DNA of 14,721 bases from an uncultured Clostridia bacterium (GCA_947629875.1 CANRFK010000020.1:1-14721); one strand, 5' to 3'. Shown: positions 1 through 7,145, counted from the first letter of the stretch. Notes: generated from the sequence alone by a model not told the origin. A program made the numbers and translations.

Positions 1-1566
1 GCCGCCGAGTTCGCCGAGCTTCTCCCCCTGCGCGAAGGAGGAAGAGACGTAGTTGTTGGTGGCAAGCAGCAGCTTATTTTCGGTGTCCGCGCGGTCGAGT
101 ACCGTGCCGTTCGCAAGTTTGACTTCCACAACCTTGTTGCCCGCCTCGCCCGCGGGGTCGTAGGTGTAGGAGAACCCGCTGCATTGGAGGAAGGAGCCGC
201 TCACCCGCTCGCGCAGGAGCAGCCCGCTCTCGTCCTGTCCCGTCGTTGCAAGTCCCTTTTCGATCGCCGCAAACAGTTCGGCGGGGGAGACTTTCAGAAC
301 TTCCACCAGATTGCCGTGGTTGAAGGCGTCGAGCACGTCGCCGCGGGTGACGTTCACGCCGCCCGAATGCCATGTGGGCAGGCTCTGCGAAATGCCGCCG
401 CCGTTCTCCACCGCCACCACGGGAAGGGTGAGCGCTTCGTTCTCCGCAAACTGTTCGGCATAGTAGCGGAAGGCGTCCGTCACAAAGTCGCCGTAGGAGG
501 TCTCCACCACGCGGGATTCCACATAGTTGTAGCAGATATAGCCGCCCCAGAGGGGAGAGGCGATGCCGCAGAGCACTTCGCCCAAAATTTCATCCTGTTG
601 AAGTTTGATGGCGCCGAGCTTTTCCTGCACTTTCTGCGCCTTCTGCTCGCCCGCCTCGGTCGTTTCGTAGCCCATCGCCGCGTTATAGTCGAGCACTTCG
701 CCCTCGGCAGAGACGGTTGCGCCCGCCTCACCGTCCGTGAACGTGAGGGTGAGCTTGCCGAGATTTGCAAAATTCACCCCCGTTTGCAGAATTGGAACGC
801 CCTGCACCGTTTTGTCCTCCACGGTGTGGCTGTGCCCGTCGATGACGGCGCAAATTTCCGCCTGTTCGGCTTGGGAGAGCCCCGTGAGGAGCTGCTCGCT
901 CGTGCAGGTGACGGCCTTGCCGTTGTCGCCAAGGTGGCAGACGAGGACGAGGGCGTCCGTCTCATCCTTGAGGGCGGCGATCGCTTTTTTCGCGGTCTCG
1001 ACCTCGTCCTCGAAAGTCACGCCCGAAAGGAGGGAGGGGTTGGTGGAAGTCGCGGTCGATACCGTCGTCAGCCCGATAAAGCCGATTTTATAGCCCGCCA
1101 CCGTGACGACGGCGCTGCTTTCGAGCAGCGGTTTGCCGTCCTTTTGCACGTTGGCGGCGAGGATGGGGAAATCCGCAAGTTCGGCGTTCTCGAGGAGAAC
1201 GTCTGCGCCGTAATCGAATTCATGGTTGCCCGCCGCCATGAGGTCGTAGCCCGCCTCGTTCATCATCCGCACGACGTCCGCCCCGCGGGAGACGGAGGCA
1301 AAGGACGCGCCCTGCGTCGCGTCGCCCGCATCCACGAGGAGGGAATTGGGAGTGGAAGCCTTGATCGCGGCCGCCTGCACGATGCCGATCGTGCTCTCGC
1401 CGTCGCCTTGCAGGTTGCCGTGCATATCGTTGGTGGTAAAGATCGTCACGGTGGCGTTTTCACGGGGCGTAAATTCTTCGGGCGGCGTAGTGGGGTTGCA
1501 CGCCGCAAGCCCGCAGGCCGCCGCAGCCATCGCCGCGGCAAGCAAAAACGCAGTCCATCGTCTCAT
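1..1566 (-). CDS. 5'-nucleotidase / metallophosphatase lipoprotein (UshA-like), 3' end outside window
   Basis: Hand translation of the minus strand gives 522 codons open to the window edge, so the C-terminus is missing. The protein starts with a basic, alanine-rich signal peptide ending in the lipobox LAAC (Cys23), so it should be anchored outside the membrane. The metallophosphatase domain shows TNDMHGN (D47, H49), DAGD (79-82), GNHEFDYG (113-120), HLGDNG (H211) and DGHSH (H245, H247), the full metal-binding set of the 5'-nucleotidase/UshA family. The 5_nucleotid_C domain follows with YGDFVTDAFR (358-367), ENGGGI (387-392), RGDVLDAFNHGN (408-419) and QCSGFSYTYD (461-470). Family members hydrolyse extracellular nucleotides or cyclic nucleotides for salvage; the exact substrate is not readable here. 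The start is fixed by GAAGAGG about 7 bases upstream and the promoter behind it. A 487-codon frame on the opposite strand is only its shadow. Confidence 0.93.
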   Translation of the reverse strand, partial: MRRWTAFLLAAAMAAAACGLAACNPTTPPEEFTPRENATVTIFTTNDMHGNLQGDGESTIGIVQAAAIKASTPNSLLVDAGDATQGASFASVSRGADVVRMMNEAGYDLMAAGNHEFDYGADVLLENAELADFPILAANVQKDGKPLLESSAVVTVAGYKIGFIGLTTVSTATSTNPSLLSGVTFEDEVETAKKAIAALKDETDALVLVCHLGDNGKAVTCTSEQLLTGLSQAEQAEICAVIDGHSHTVEDKTVQGVPILQTGVNFANLGKLTLTFTDGEAGATVSAEGEVLDYNAAMGYETTEAGEQKAQKVQEKLGAIKLQQDEILGEVLCGIASPLWGGYICYNYVESRVVETSYGDFVTDAFRYYAEQFAENEALTLPVVAVENGGGISQSLPTWHSGGVNVTRGDVLDAFNHGNLVEVLKVSPAELFAAIEKGLATTGQDESGLLLRERVSGSFLQCSGFSYTYDPAGEAGNKVVEVKLANGTVLDRADTENKLLLATNNYVSSSFAQGEKLGELGG

Positions 1567-1602
1567 ATTTGTACCTCTTCGGATCCATCGATTTTTTTCA
1601 TT

Positions 1603-1631
1603 ATTTTAGCGCGCTTTTTTGGAAATTGCAA
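1603..1631 (-). promoter_or_regulatory. Promoter of the 5'-nucleotidase gene
   Basis: On the minus strand there is a -35 box TTGCAA (1626-1631), a 17-base spacer and a -10 box TAAAAT (1603-1608). It points at the ATG at 1566 and gives a leader of about 30 bases that includes the ribosome binding site. Confidence 0.75.
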
Positions 1632-1661
1632 GCGTACGCGGGGATAGTTCTCACATTTTCA

Positions 1662-1690
1662 TTGCCTTTTTACCGCGGGGGTGATATAAT
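1662..1690 (+). promoter_or_regulatory. Promoter of the M18 aminopeptidase gene
   Basis: A -35 box TTGCCT (1662-1667) and a consensus -10 box TATAAT (1685-1690) are 17 bases apart. The predicted start of transcription is near 1697, leaving a short leader with GGAGGGG at 1710-1716. It is back to back with the promoter of the divergent 5'-nucleotidase gene, with 30 bases between the two -35 boxes. Confidence 0.8.
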
Positions 1691-1719
1691 GATATGGAAA
1701 TTCAAAAACGGAGGGGACT

Positions 1720-3120
1720 ATGTCCGAAAAGAAGAGCAAGGGGCAGCAACTGCAAAAGGAGCTGTCCTATAAGAAGAAAAACTACTACGAGACCGCCGAC
1801 AAGGCGGAGAAAAAGGCCATTTTCGACTACGCCAAGGGTTACATGGCATTCCTCGACGCCGCCAAGACCGAGCGCGAGGCGTGCGACTACGCCGTAAAAG
1901 CCGCGCAGGCGAAGGGCTTCACCGAATACAAATTCGGCGACAGCCTCGCGGCGGGCGACAAAAAGTACTTTGTCAACCGCGGCAAGTCGGTCGTCGTGTT
2001 CCGCGTGGGCGCCAAGAATTTGGAGGAGGACGGCATCCGCATCATCGCCTCGCACATCGACGCCCCCCGCATCGACATCAAGCAGAACCCGCTCTATGAG
2101 GACAGCGGCATGGCGTTTTTGAAGACGCACTACTACGGCGGCATCAAAAAGTACCAGTGGACGGCCATCCCGCTCGCCCTGCACGGCGTCATCGTCAAGA
2201 AGGACGGCACGAAGGTGGAGATCCGCGTCGGCGAAAACGCCAAGGACCCCGTGTTCTACATCAACGACCTTCTCCCGCACCTCGGGCAGGAGCAGATGAG
2301 CGGCCACGCCAATAAAATCATCGACGGCGAACAGCTCAACGTGCTCGTGGGCGGCATGCCCTTTGACGACGAGGACGTCTCGGAGAAGATCAAGCTCAAC
2401 GTTTTAAGCGAACTCTACAAGGCGTACGGCGTCACGGAGGAGGACTTCCTCTCCGCCGAACTCTCGGCAGTGCCCGCTTACACTGCGCGCGACGTCGGCT
2501 TCGACCGCGCTCTCATCGGCGCGTACGGCCACGACGACAGGGTGTGCGCCTATCCCGCGCTCACGGCCGTTCTCGAGAACGAGACCGAGCACACCGTGCT
2601 TGCCATGCTCGTCGACAAGGAGGAGATCGGCAGCGAGGGCACGACGGGCATCCAGTGCAAAGTGTACGAGGATCTCATGGAGGAAATTTCCGTCGCGATG
2701 GGGGCGAATTTCCGCAAAGTGCGCTTTGCCTCCAAGTGCCTCTCGTCCGATGTCACGGCGGCGTACGACCCCAACTTCGCGGGCGTGTACGAAAAGATGA
2801 ACTCTGCCATTTTGTCCTGTGGCACGGCGATGTGCAAGTTCACGGGCGCGCGCGGCAAGAGCGGCAGCAACGATGCGAGCGCCGAATTTGTGGGCGAAGT
2901 GCGCAAGATGTTCGCGGAAGAGGGCGTCGTGTGGCAGACCGCCGAACTCGGCAAGGTGGATGTGGGCGGCGGCGGCACGGTCGCCAAGTTTGTCGCCCAG
3001 CTCAACATCGACACGGTGGACTTGGGCGTGCCCGTCATCTCCATGCACGCCCCGTGGGAAGTCGTCTCCAAGGCCGACCTGTACAGCAACTACAAGGCCT
3101 TCCTCGCCTTCATGAAGTAA
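1720..3120 (+). CDS. apeA: M18 family zinc aminopeptidase
   Basis: The 466-residue product has the length and motifs of bacterial M18 (aspartyl aminopeptidase / aminopeptidase I) proteins, cytosolic di-zinc enzymes that remove N-terminal residues from peptides. Visible motifs in order are SHIDAPRIDIKQNP (H112, metal), the HYYGGIKKYQW segment (137-147), HDDR (271-274, bridging Asp), DKEEIGSEG (E301-E302, catalytic and metal Glu), SSDV (D344, metal) and SMHAPWE near the C-terminus (H443, metal). All expected ligands are present, so it should be active. There is no signal peptide. The ATG is set by GGAGGGG four bases upstream and a consensus promoter. A terminator hairpin follows at 3191-3217, so it is probably a single-gene unit. 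The symbol follows the 450-470 residue bacterial 'aminopeptidase 1' subgroup; assignment to that subgroup is from memory of family sequences. Confidence 0.93.
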   Translation: MSEKKSKGQQLQKELSYKKKNYYETADKAEKKAIFDYAKGYMAFLDAAKTEREACDYAVKAAQAKGFTEYKFGDSLAAGDKKYFVNRGKSVVVFRVGAKNLEEDGIRIIASHIDAPRIDIKQNPLYEDSGMAFLKTHYYGGIKKYQWTAIPLALHGVIVKKDGTKVEIRVGENAKDPVFYINDLLPHLGQEQMSGHANKIIDGEQLNVLVGGMPFDDEDVSEKIKLNVLSELYKAYGVTEEDFLSAELSAVPAYTARDVGFDRALIGAYGHDDRVCAYPALTAVLENETEHTVLAMLVDKEEIGSEGTTGIQCKVYEDLMEEISVAMGANFRKVRFASKCLSSDVTAAYDPNFAGVYEKMNSAILSCGTAMCKFTGARGKSGSNDASAEFVGEVRKMFAEEGVVWQTAELGKVDVGGGGTVAKFVAQLNIDTVDLGVPVISMHAPWEVVSKADLYSNYKAFLAFMK

Positions 3121-3190
3121 GCAAAATCGCAAAGCATTTGGCCTTTACGAAGTAGAGATCCGCAGGGTGTTCTTTGTATTTACGAAGTAA

Positions 3191-3217
3191 AAAAACCGCT
3201 ATATATTGTCGGTTTTT
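3191..3217 (+). terminator. Rho-independent terminator after the aminopeptidase gene
   Basis: An 8-bp stem AAAAACCG / CGGTTTTT encloses an 11-base AT-rich loop and ends in five Ts. It lies 70 bases after the stop codon. The A-run on the left arm means it could work in both directions. Confidence 0.6.
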
Positions 3218-3226
3218 CTATGAAAT

Positions 3227-3255
3227 GCGCCTCTCCCAAAAATCGGGAGGGGCGC
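3227..3255 (+). repeat. GC-rich hairpin of 11 bp
   Basis: The arms GCGCCTCTCCC and GGGAGGGGCGC pair fully apart from one T.G wobble around a 7-base loop. It is followed by AAAATTTA, not a clean T-run, so it is either a second, weaker terminator or a processing/stability hairpin. Confidence 0.5.
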
Positions 3256-3309
3256 AAAATTTATGTGCTCCGCCCTCATACTCTCGCCCTGCGTTTTGGC
3301 TATCGCGTC

Positions 3310-3351
3310 ATTCTGAACCGCTGCCCGAGCGCAACGCGCTCGGGCAGCGGT
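3310..3351 (+). repeat. ATTCT-GA hairpin element, right arm displaced
   Basis: ATTCT (3310-3314) and GA lead into a perfect 16-bp stem (3317-3332 and 3336-3351) with a 3-base AAC loop. The matching AGAAT arm is not next to the stem but appears at 3459-3463, after the 69-bp repeat at 3354-3422 and a further 36 bases. This looks like an element of the 7792-7821 type split by later repeat sequence; the split is inference. Confidence 0.55.
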
Positions 3352-3353
3352 GT

Positions 3354-3422
3354 CCCGCGCGCACTATTCGTATACTAAGCGCGGCACGCCCCGCCCGCAC
3401 CATTTTCGACCAAGGGCGGCAC
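3354..3422 (+). repeat. 69-bp dispersed repeat, copy 1
   Basis: The same 69 bases occur at 13246-13314 in the same orientation with five substitutions and no gaps (64 of 69 identical, counted by eye). Neither copy has a convincing start codon with a ribosome binding site, and both lie between genes. Confidence 0.8.
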
Positions 3423-3483
3423 AAGCGGCACAGCCGCGCAGTAGCCGTAGGCGAAGTAAGAATCCCGATGGGCGAAGTCCAAC

Positions 3484-3529
3484 CCTCATACCGAGCCCCG
3501 ACCCGTACGGGTCGGGGCGAGTGTATCTT
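3484..3529 (+). repeat. CTCATACC-GA hairpin element, copy A
   Basis: The left flank CTCATACC ends in GA (3493-3494). A perfect 24-base palindrome built from GCCCCGACCCGT and its complement follows (3495-3518), then GA (3519-3520) and GTGTATCTT. ATACC can pair with GTGTAT if one T bulges out, and the two GA dinucleotides face each other as tandem G.A mismatches. Copies B (6596-6656) and C (7880-7937) have the same flanks but unrelated stems. Confidence 0.8.
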
Positions 3530-3672
3530 GTTTCGCATTTTCCCATTCCTCGCCTCCTTGCCGCGCATTATGAATATATTCGAAAAGATGAATAAAATTC
3601 AAAAAACATAGGGTTGCGCTAAAAATTTTTTTGTTTTCGGAGTATAAATTTATAAAACAGAACAATTTTCGC

Positions 3673-3702
3673 TTGACTTTTTCACGGGGGGGGGTGTATT
3701 AT
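3673..3702 (+). promoter_or_regulatory. Lipoprotein promoter with a G9 tract in its spacer
   Basis: The -35 box is TTGACT (3673-3678) and the -10 box TATTAT (3697-3702), 18 bases apart. Nine consecutive Gs (3686-3694) fill half of the spacer. Loss of one G would give the optimal 17-base spacing; gain of one would give 19. An AT-rich stretch lies just upstream. The leader is about 16 bases, with GAGAGG at 3711-3716 as ribosome binding site. Confidence 0.75.
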
Positions 3703-3724
3703 TCGGAATAGAGAGGTATCATAT

Positions 3725-6334
3725 ATGAAACTTATGAAACTACGCAAACTATTCATTTCTTTGGTGGTGCTTACCCTCACGCTCGGCATCTGTGCCGCCT
3801 GCCGCGATACGCAGGAGCCCGATGAGGATACAACATACACCGTAGCGTTCTACGACGGCGAGACCAAGGTCTCCTCCGTAGAAGTGGAGGCGGGCAACGC
3901 GTTGAAGGAAAGCGATATTCCCGCCGCCCCCGGCGGACATCAGAGCGAGGTGTTCCTCGGCTGGTTTGTCGGCGAGACCGAGGTCGAAGCGGGTTACACG
4001 CCCACCGCTTCGGTGACGGCGAAGGCCAAGTTCCAGACGTCTACCGCCGAGAAATACACCGTCACGATCGCGGCAAGCAACGATTTCACCGTGACAGGGC
4101 TCAAGAACGAGTATTCCGCGGGCGAAAAGGTCACATTCACGATCTCCGTCACCAATGCGTCCAAACAGCTCGACGAAGTCACTTCGGGCGATGTGACGAT
4201 TGCCTTGGAGAACGGCGCGTATCAGTTCACCATGCCCGCCAAGAACGTGACGGTCACCGTCACGTTGAAGGCCGCCGATCCGCAGGGCGGTGGGTCAAGC
4301 GATCCCAAAGACGAGGTGGATGAGCGCATTCATCTCTTCATGTACGGCGACCTCTATCCCGGCCACAGCCGCTCCATCTACGCCACGCTCGACGGGCTCA
4401 GCGGCGACCTCGAGTGGTCCTCCGACGATATCAATGTCGTGAATATCAGCACGAGCGAGAATGCGATCTTGCAGGGGGATATGCCCGAGGCATTTCTGCA
4501 TGCCAACACAACCGGCACGGCGACCATTCGTTGCACGCTGAAGAGCAATATCAAGATCTTCAATGAGTATAAGATCACGGTCAAGGATCCCACCGAGGGC
4601 ACCCCCATGCCCACGGAGCTGTATGAAAAGCTCGAGGGCAGCCTCAAACTCACGAGCACGGAGCAGTTGCTCGATTATGATACGGACTATCAGGCTACCG
4701 CTTCCGAGACCTACGATATCACGACGATTTTTGAAGAGAATCACGATGAGGATATCACGATCAACGCGAGTGGCGACATGGCGAACCTCTCCGATGCGTT
4801 CCAGATCGAAGTCAAATATCACGATAGCGGCACCGTCAAATTTACAAAGAGATTTGTTTCCGATCAGCGAAATGTCTGCACGGAATATGTTAAAATGGAC
4901 AATACGGTAGGCCGCAAGCCCGTGTTCAAAGAGGACGCCGAGGGCAGTTCGGAAACGTTGCGTTGGGCTACCTCCTACTATTCGAATATTTTCTATGCCC
5001 GTCCTTCATATTCCGCTCCCGAGCTCTGGAAGAGCTTCGACGGCGGCAAGACCTACCATTATGTAGGCGGCGAACTCAGCGCGACCATTCTCTGCGCGTT
5101 CTTCTATCAGGAGGATATCTCCCCCGATGACATGTATTTTGAGGTCGAGAACGGTGAAATCGTCAAGTTTACGGTAAAGATCGACCCCGCAAACTATAAG
5201 AGCAGTCAGAAGTTCGGCCGCAAGATCGAGACGACGTTCTCCGGCTTTGGCACGGCAGCAATTGAGCACTTGGAGCCCTTTGCAACCGAGAGCTACCACG
5301 CCGGCCTTAAAACCGCGATCGAAAAGATGGCGGCGTTGAAGAACTACAAGGCCGTGATGTCGTTCAACGGGAACACCTATGAGATCACCTATCTTGCAGA
5401 TACCATCGACGTCGTCGTGAAGAACGGGACAGGCAAAATCATAAGGCACACCGGCGCGCACAAGTACGGCGACGGCGAGGGCGACGGCAAGACGTATTTC
5501 GAATACACCTACAACGACGAGACGAAGGAGCTCACCAAGGGCGACGAGCACGATACGCCCTGGGAGGGCGCGGGAACGGACGGGAAGAATGTCGTAAGAT
5601 ATCCCACGTTCAATTTCGCCGCCGAAATTTTCGCACAGGCGTCAGGGGATAAGACGTTCGTCTCGCGGATTAACAACGGCGAGTTTGTCAAAGAGACGTG
5701 CTATTTGAGCGTGATCTCCGATGCTTATGGAATGTGGGATTTCAGCGCCGACGGCACCCTGAAATTGGATAGCTCGGGGCAATATATCGAGGAAGTCTCC
5801 GCCACAGTGACCATCCTCGGGGACGAAGATACTATCTCGATCGTGTTCTCCGCGTACAACGAGGCTACGGTGGATATCCAGTTTACGGAAGCCGTCACGC
5901 CCGCGGAACCCTCCACATGGGAAGAGGGGCTGGGAGAAACTCTCTACGCAAAAGCGGGTCAATGGCATTTCCCCCTTGATAAAGTTCCATATGTTCATAC
6001 CTCAATAGGTTTTGCCAGTATTGACGGTTTTTCATATCAAGGTACGTGGCTTGAAACAGCTGCACAAATCGTGACGCAAGCATTTGATAATGAGCCCACC
6101 CGGGATGCTTATATAGAACAATATAAAGCGGCGCTTGTGGCAGACGGTTGGACTGAGTCGGCGTATTCGATGCCCGAACATTACACGGATTATGAAAATC
6201 ATTACACGTTCTATAAAAAAGAGGGCGTGGATTTCACGGTGGCAGTCGGCTGGTATCACACGTGGGGAAAAGCGGATAGACAAGTGCATATCGGCGTATT
6301 GGATTGCAATGAGATTACCAGGCAGGCGTTGTAA
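3725..6334 (+). CDS. Large surface lipoprotein with InlB-like repeat and Ig-like domain, function unknown
   Basis: The 869-residue product begins with a basic, leucine-rich signal peptide and a probable lipidation Cys26 in the sequence CAAC; the Cys at -3 departs from the usual Leu. Residues about 37-104 (YTVAFYDGETKV ... GWFVGETEV ... AKAKF) resemble InlB B-repeat/Flg_new modules. Residues 110-183 form a second beta-rich repeat ending in MPAKNVTVTVTLKA. Residues 201-288 (WSSDDINVVNIS ... TGTATIRCTLKS) look like a BIG2-type bacterial Ig domain. From about 300 on I recognise no family: it is polar, beta-rich, with no obvious catalytic motif. The last 130 or so residues (5940-6334) are encoded by DNA of lower GC (about 42% over 5941-6060, against 63% over 3901-3960, hand counted), suggesting a separately acquired or faster-evolving tail. 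It is probably a monocistronic gene, promoter to terminator. A second ATG three codons in is also possible. Confidence 0.85.
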   Translation: MKLMKLRKLFISLVVLTLTLGICAACRDTQEPDEDTTYTVAFYDGETKVSSVEVEAGNALKESDIPAAPGGHQSEVFLGWFVGETEVEAGYTPTASVTAKAKFQTSTAEKYTVTIAASNDFTVTGLKNEYSAGEKVTFTISVTNASKQLDEVTSGDVTIALENGAYQFTMPAKNVTVTVTLKAADPQGGGSSDPKDEVDERIHLFMYGDLYPGHSRSIYATLDGLSGDLEWSSDDINVVNISTSENAILQGDMPEAFLHANTTGTATIRCTLKSNIKIFNEYKITVKDPTEGTPMPTELYEKLEGSLKLTSTEQLLDYDTDYQATASETYDITTIFEENHDEDITINASGDMANLSDAFQIEVKYHDSGTVKFTKRFVSDQRNVCTEYVKMDNTVGRKPVFKEDAEGSSETLRWATSYYSNIFYARPSYSAPELWKSFDGGKTYHYVGGELSATILCAFFYQEDISPDDMYFEVENGEIVKFTVKIDPANYKSSQKFGRKIETTFSGFGTAAIEHLEPFATESYHAGLKTAIEKMAALKNYKAVMSFNGNTYEITYLADTIDVVVKNGTGKIIRHTGAHKYGDGEGDGKTYFEYTYNDETKELTKGDEHDTPWEGAGTDGKNVVRYPTFNFAAEIFAQASGDKTFVSRINNGEFVKETCYLSVISDAYGMWDFSADGTLKLDSSGQYIEEVSATVTILGDEDTISIVFSAYNEATVDIQFTEAVTPAEPSTWEEGLGETLYAKAGQWHFPLDKVPYVHTSIGFASIDGFSYQGTWLETAAQIVTQAFDNEPTRDAYIEQYKAALVADGWTESAYSMPEHYTDYENHYTFYKKEGVDFTVAVGWYHTWGKADRQVHIGVLDCNEITRQAL

Positions 6335-6371
6335 CTTAATATTGATCGGACCGCAGGGGGCATAGTGCGCC

Positions 6372-6446
6372 CGCCGAAATCGGTCAAAATCGAGAGCACC
6401 GCGCAAGGCCGTAAAAGCGGCGGTAAATTCGCCGAAATCGGTCAAA
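6372..6446 (+). repeat. 17-bp direct repeat pair after the lipoprotein gene
   Basis: CGCCGAAATCGGTCAAA occurs at 6372-6388 and again, unchanged, at 6430-6446, 58 bases apart. GCCGAAATCGGT is itself close to an inverted repeat (CCGAAATCGG). Its role is unknown; it may be the trace of a local duplication. Confidence 0.7.
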
Positions 6447-6460
6447 TAGGACAAAAAGAG

Positions 6461-6491
6461 GAGCTGTCGGAAATTTTCCGACAGCTCTTTT
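6461..6491 (+). terminator. Rho-independent terminator after the lipoprotein gene
   Basis: GAGCTGTCGGAAA (6461-6473) pairs with TTTCCGACAGCTC (6475-6487) and is followed by TTTT. An A-run with AGAG precedes the left arm, so it may act in both directions. It is the first strong hairpin, 127 bases after the stop codon. Confidence 0.8.
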
Positions 6492-6539
6492 CCTATTCTG
6501 ATTCCTCGACTTTATACAGCGCCCGCGCCGCCCCCTCCT

Positions 6540-6575
6540 GGGAGGGGGGTAGGGGGGTGGGGCTACTGCCGCGCC
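6540..6575 (+). repeat. G-quadruplex-prone repeat, copy 1
   Basis: G-tracts of 3, 6, 6 and 4 are separated by loops of 1, 2 and 1 bases (6540-6562), a strong G-quadruplex pattern on the plus strand. The 32 bases from 6544 to 6575, running on through GGGGCTACTGCCGCGCC, are identical to 6929-6960. Confidence 0.75.
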
Positions 6576-6595
6576 ACCCCGCGGCATTTTGTTTT

Positions 6596-6656
6596 CCTCA
6601 TACCGAACTTTCTGCCCGCCGCGCATCGCGCGGCGGGCAGAAAGTGAGTGTATCTT
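6596..6656 (+). repeat. CTCATACC-GA hairpin element, copy B
   Basis: CTCATACC and GA (6605-6606) precede a perfect 18-bp stem (6607-6624 with 6628-6645) capped by a 3-base ATC loop. GA (6646-6647) and GTGTATCTT follow. The stem begins ACTTTCTGCCC and shares nothing with copies A or C, while the flanks are identical. Confidence 0.8.
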
Positions 6657-6683
6657 CCTCCAAACGAAGTCCGTCCTTGCCCC

Positions 6684-6731
6684 GCGTAGGATTTACCGCG
6701 TCATTCTGGCGGAGCGCAGCGACGGAAGAAT
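6684..6731 (+). repeat. GTCATTCTG repeat unit, degenerate copy
   Basis: GCGTAGGATTTACCGCGTCATTCTG here matches 7773-7797 with one difference. ATTCT (6703-6707) and GA-AGAAT (6725-6731) form the outer arms, but the left junction is GG instead of GA and the inner sequence pairs poorly. It resembles the widespread intergenic GTCATTCTGAGCG-type repeat. Confidence 0.6.
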
Positions 6732-6746
6732 TCCGAAGTACGAAGT

Positions 6747-6794
6747 CCGCTCCCGCCCCGGCTTCCCCTCGAGGGGAAGCCGGGGCGGGAGCGG
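6747..6794. repeat. 48-base perfect palindrome
   Basis: The left half begins CCGCTCCCGCCCCGG and the two halves meet at TCGA (6769-6772) with no loop and no mismatch. It would form a very stable hairpin or cruciform. No T-run follows on either side, so it is not a standard terminator; it ends the GTCATTCTG unit just upstream. Confidence 0.8.
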
Positions 6795-6824
6795 GTGATG
6801 AGGTGCACACAATCGCCCACCTTA

Positions 6825-6871
6825 TTGCCCCCTCCTCGGGAGCCGACCTCCTTGCCCCCTCCTTGGGAGCC
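6825..6871 (+). repeat. 20-bp direct repeat pair TTGCCCCCTCCT-GGGAGCC
   Basis: Copies at 6825-6844 and 6852-6871 differ at one base (C or T after CTCCT). Each contains a short CTCC/GGAG inverted repeat. They are complementary in character to the G-rich repeats on either side. Confidence 0.65.
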
Positions 6872-6928
6872 TTCCTTGTGGCTTTCGGGAAAGGCGACCA
6901 TACAATATGTGGAGCCTTTCTCCGCAAT

Positions 6929-6960
6929 GGGGGGTAGGGGGGTGGGGCTACTGCCGCGCC
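6929..6960 (+). repeat. G-rich 32-bp repeat, copy 2
   Basis: G-tracts of 6, 6 and 4 with loops TA and T are followed by CTACTGCCGCGCC; all 32 bases match 6544-6575. The unit runs into GAGCTACCGCACGGCGGCGC (from 6964), which has a near copy at 7204-7223. Confidence 0.75.
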
Positions 6961-6994
6961 GTCGAGCTACCGCACGGCGGCGCTTGATTTGCAA

Positions 6995-7143
6995 CCTCAT
7001 TCCTGCCTTTGCTGTAAATTATGTGCCTTAGGCGGAATTCATTTCCGCCGTGGGCGACTCAATTTGCCGCATACTTGCGGCTTAATGACTTTGAGAACAT
7101 CTCTATTCGCGGGCGACCCGTTGAGAGATGAACAATTTCAGTC
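6995..7143 (+). repeat. About 148-bp dispersed repeat, copy 1
   Basis: This segment matches the reverse complement of 13352-13500 along nearly its whole length, with scattered substitutions. It contains two small hairpins, around GCGGAATTCATTTCCGC (7032-7048) and GCCGCATACTTGCGGC (7066-7081). A 30-base piece of it (7060-7089) is repeated unchanged at 7263-7292. No protein motif or ribosome binding site is apparent. Confidence 0.8.
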
Positions 7144-7145
7144 CT

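Larger units (their letters stand above)
3121..3724. other. Gene-free gap of 604 bases, rich in hairpins and repeats
   Basis: The left part holds the aminopeptidase terminator and an 11-base direct repeat TTTACGAAGTA (3144-3154 and 3179-3189). The middle (about 3300-3530) is a patchwork of GC-rich dispersed repeats described separately. The right part (about 3560-3670) is AT-rich, with runs of A and T that could serve as an upstream element for the lipoprotein promoter. Short open frames here are made of repeat sequence and lack ribosome binding sites, so none is called. Confidence 0.7.

Noticed and set aside
184..1647. A 487-codon open frame on the plus strand
   Set aside because: It is the antisense shadow of the 5'-nucleotidase gene, whose minus-strand frame has a signal peptide, all metal-binding motifs, a ribosome binding site and a promoter. 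The plus frame has no start signal and reads as low-complexity Ala/Arg/His sequence.
2404..3132. A 242-codon minus-strand frame opposite the aminopeptidase
   Set aside because: It is a GC-rich shadow frame with no ribosome binding site; the plus-strand M18 motifs are unambiguous.
3484..3529. Canonical kink-turn in the CTCATACC elements
   Set aside because: The tandem G.A pairs are there, but the required three-base bulge next to them is not; only one bulged T is needed for pairing. I report the junction without calling it a kink-turn.
3174..3611. A 145-codon plus-strand frame after the aminopeptidase
   Set aside because: It starts inside the terminator hairpin region and translates the dispersed repeats; part of the same peptide appears from the repeat copy at 13246-13301.
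6365..6937. A 190-codon plus-strand frame in the repeat-rich gap
   Set aside because: It begins in a direct repeat, runs across the lipoprotein terminator and several repeats, and lacks a ribosome binding site.
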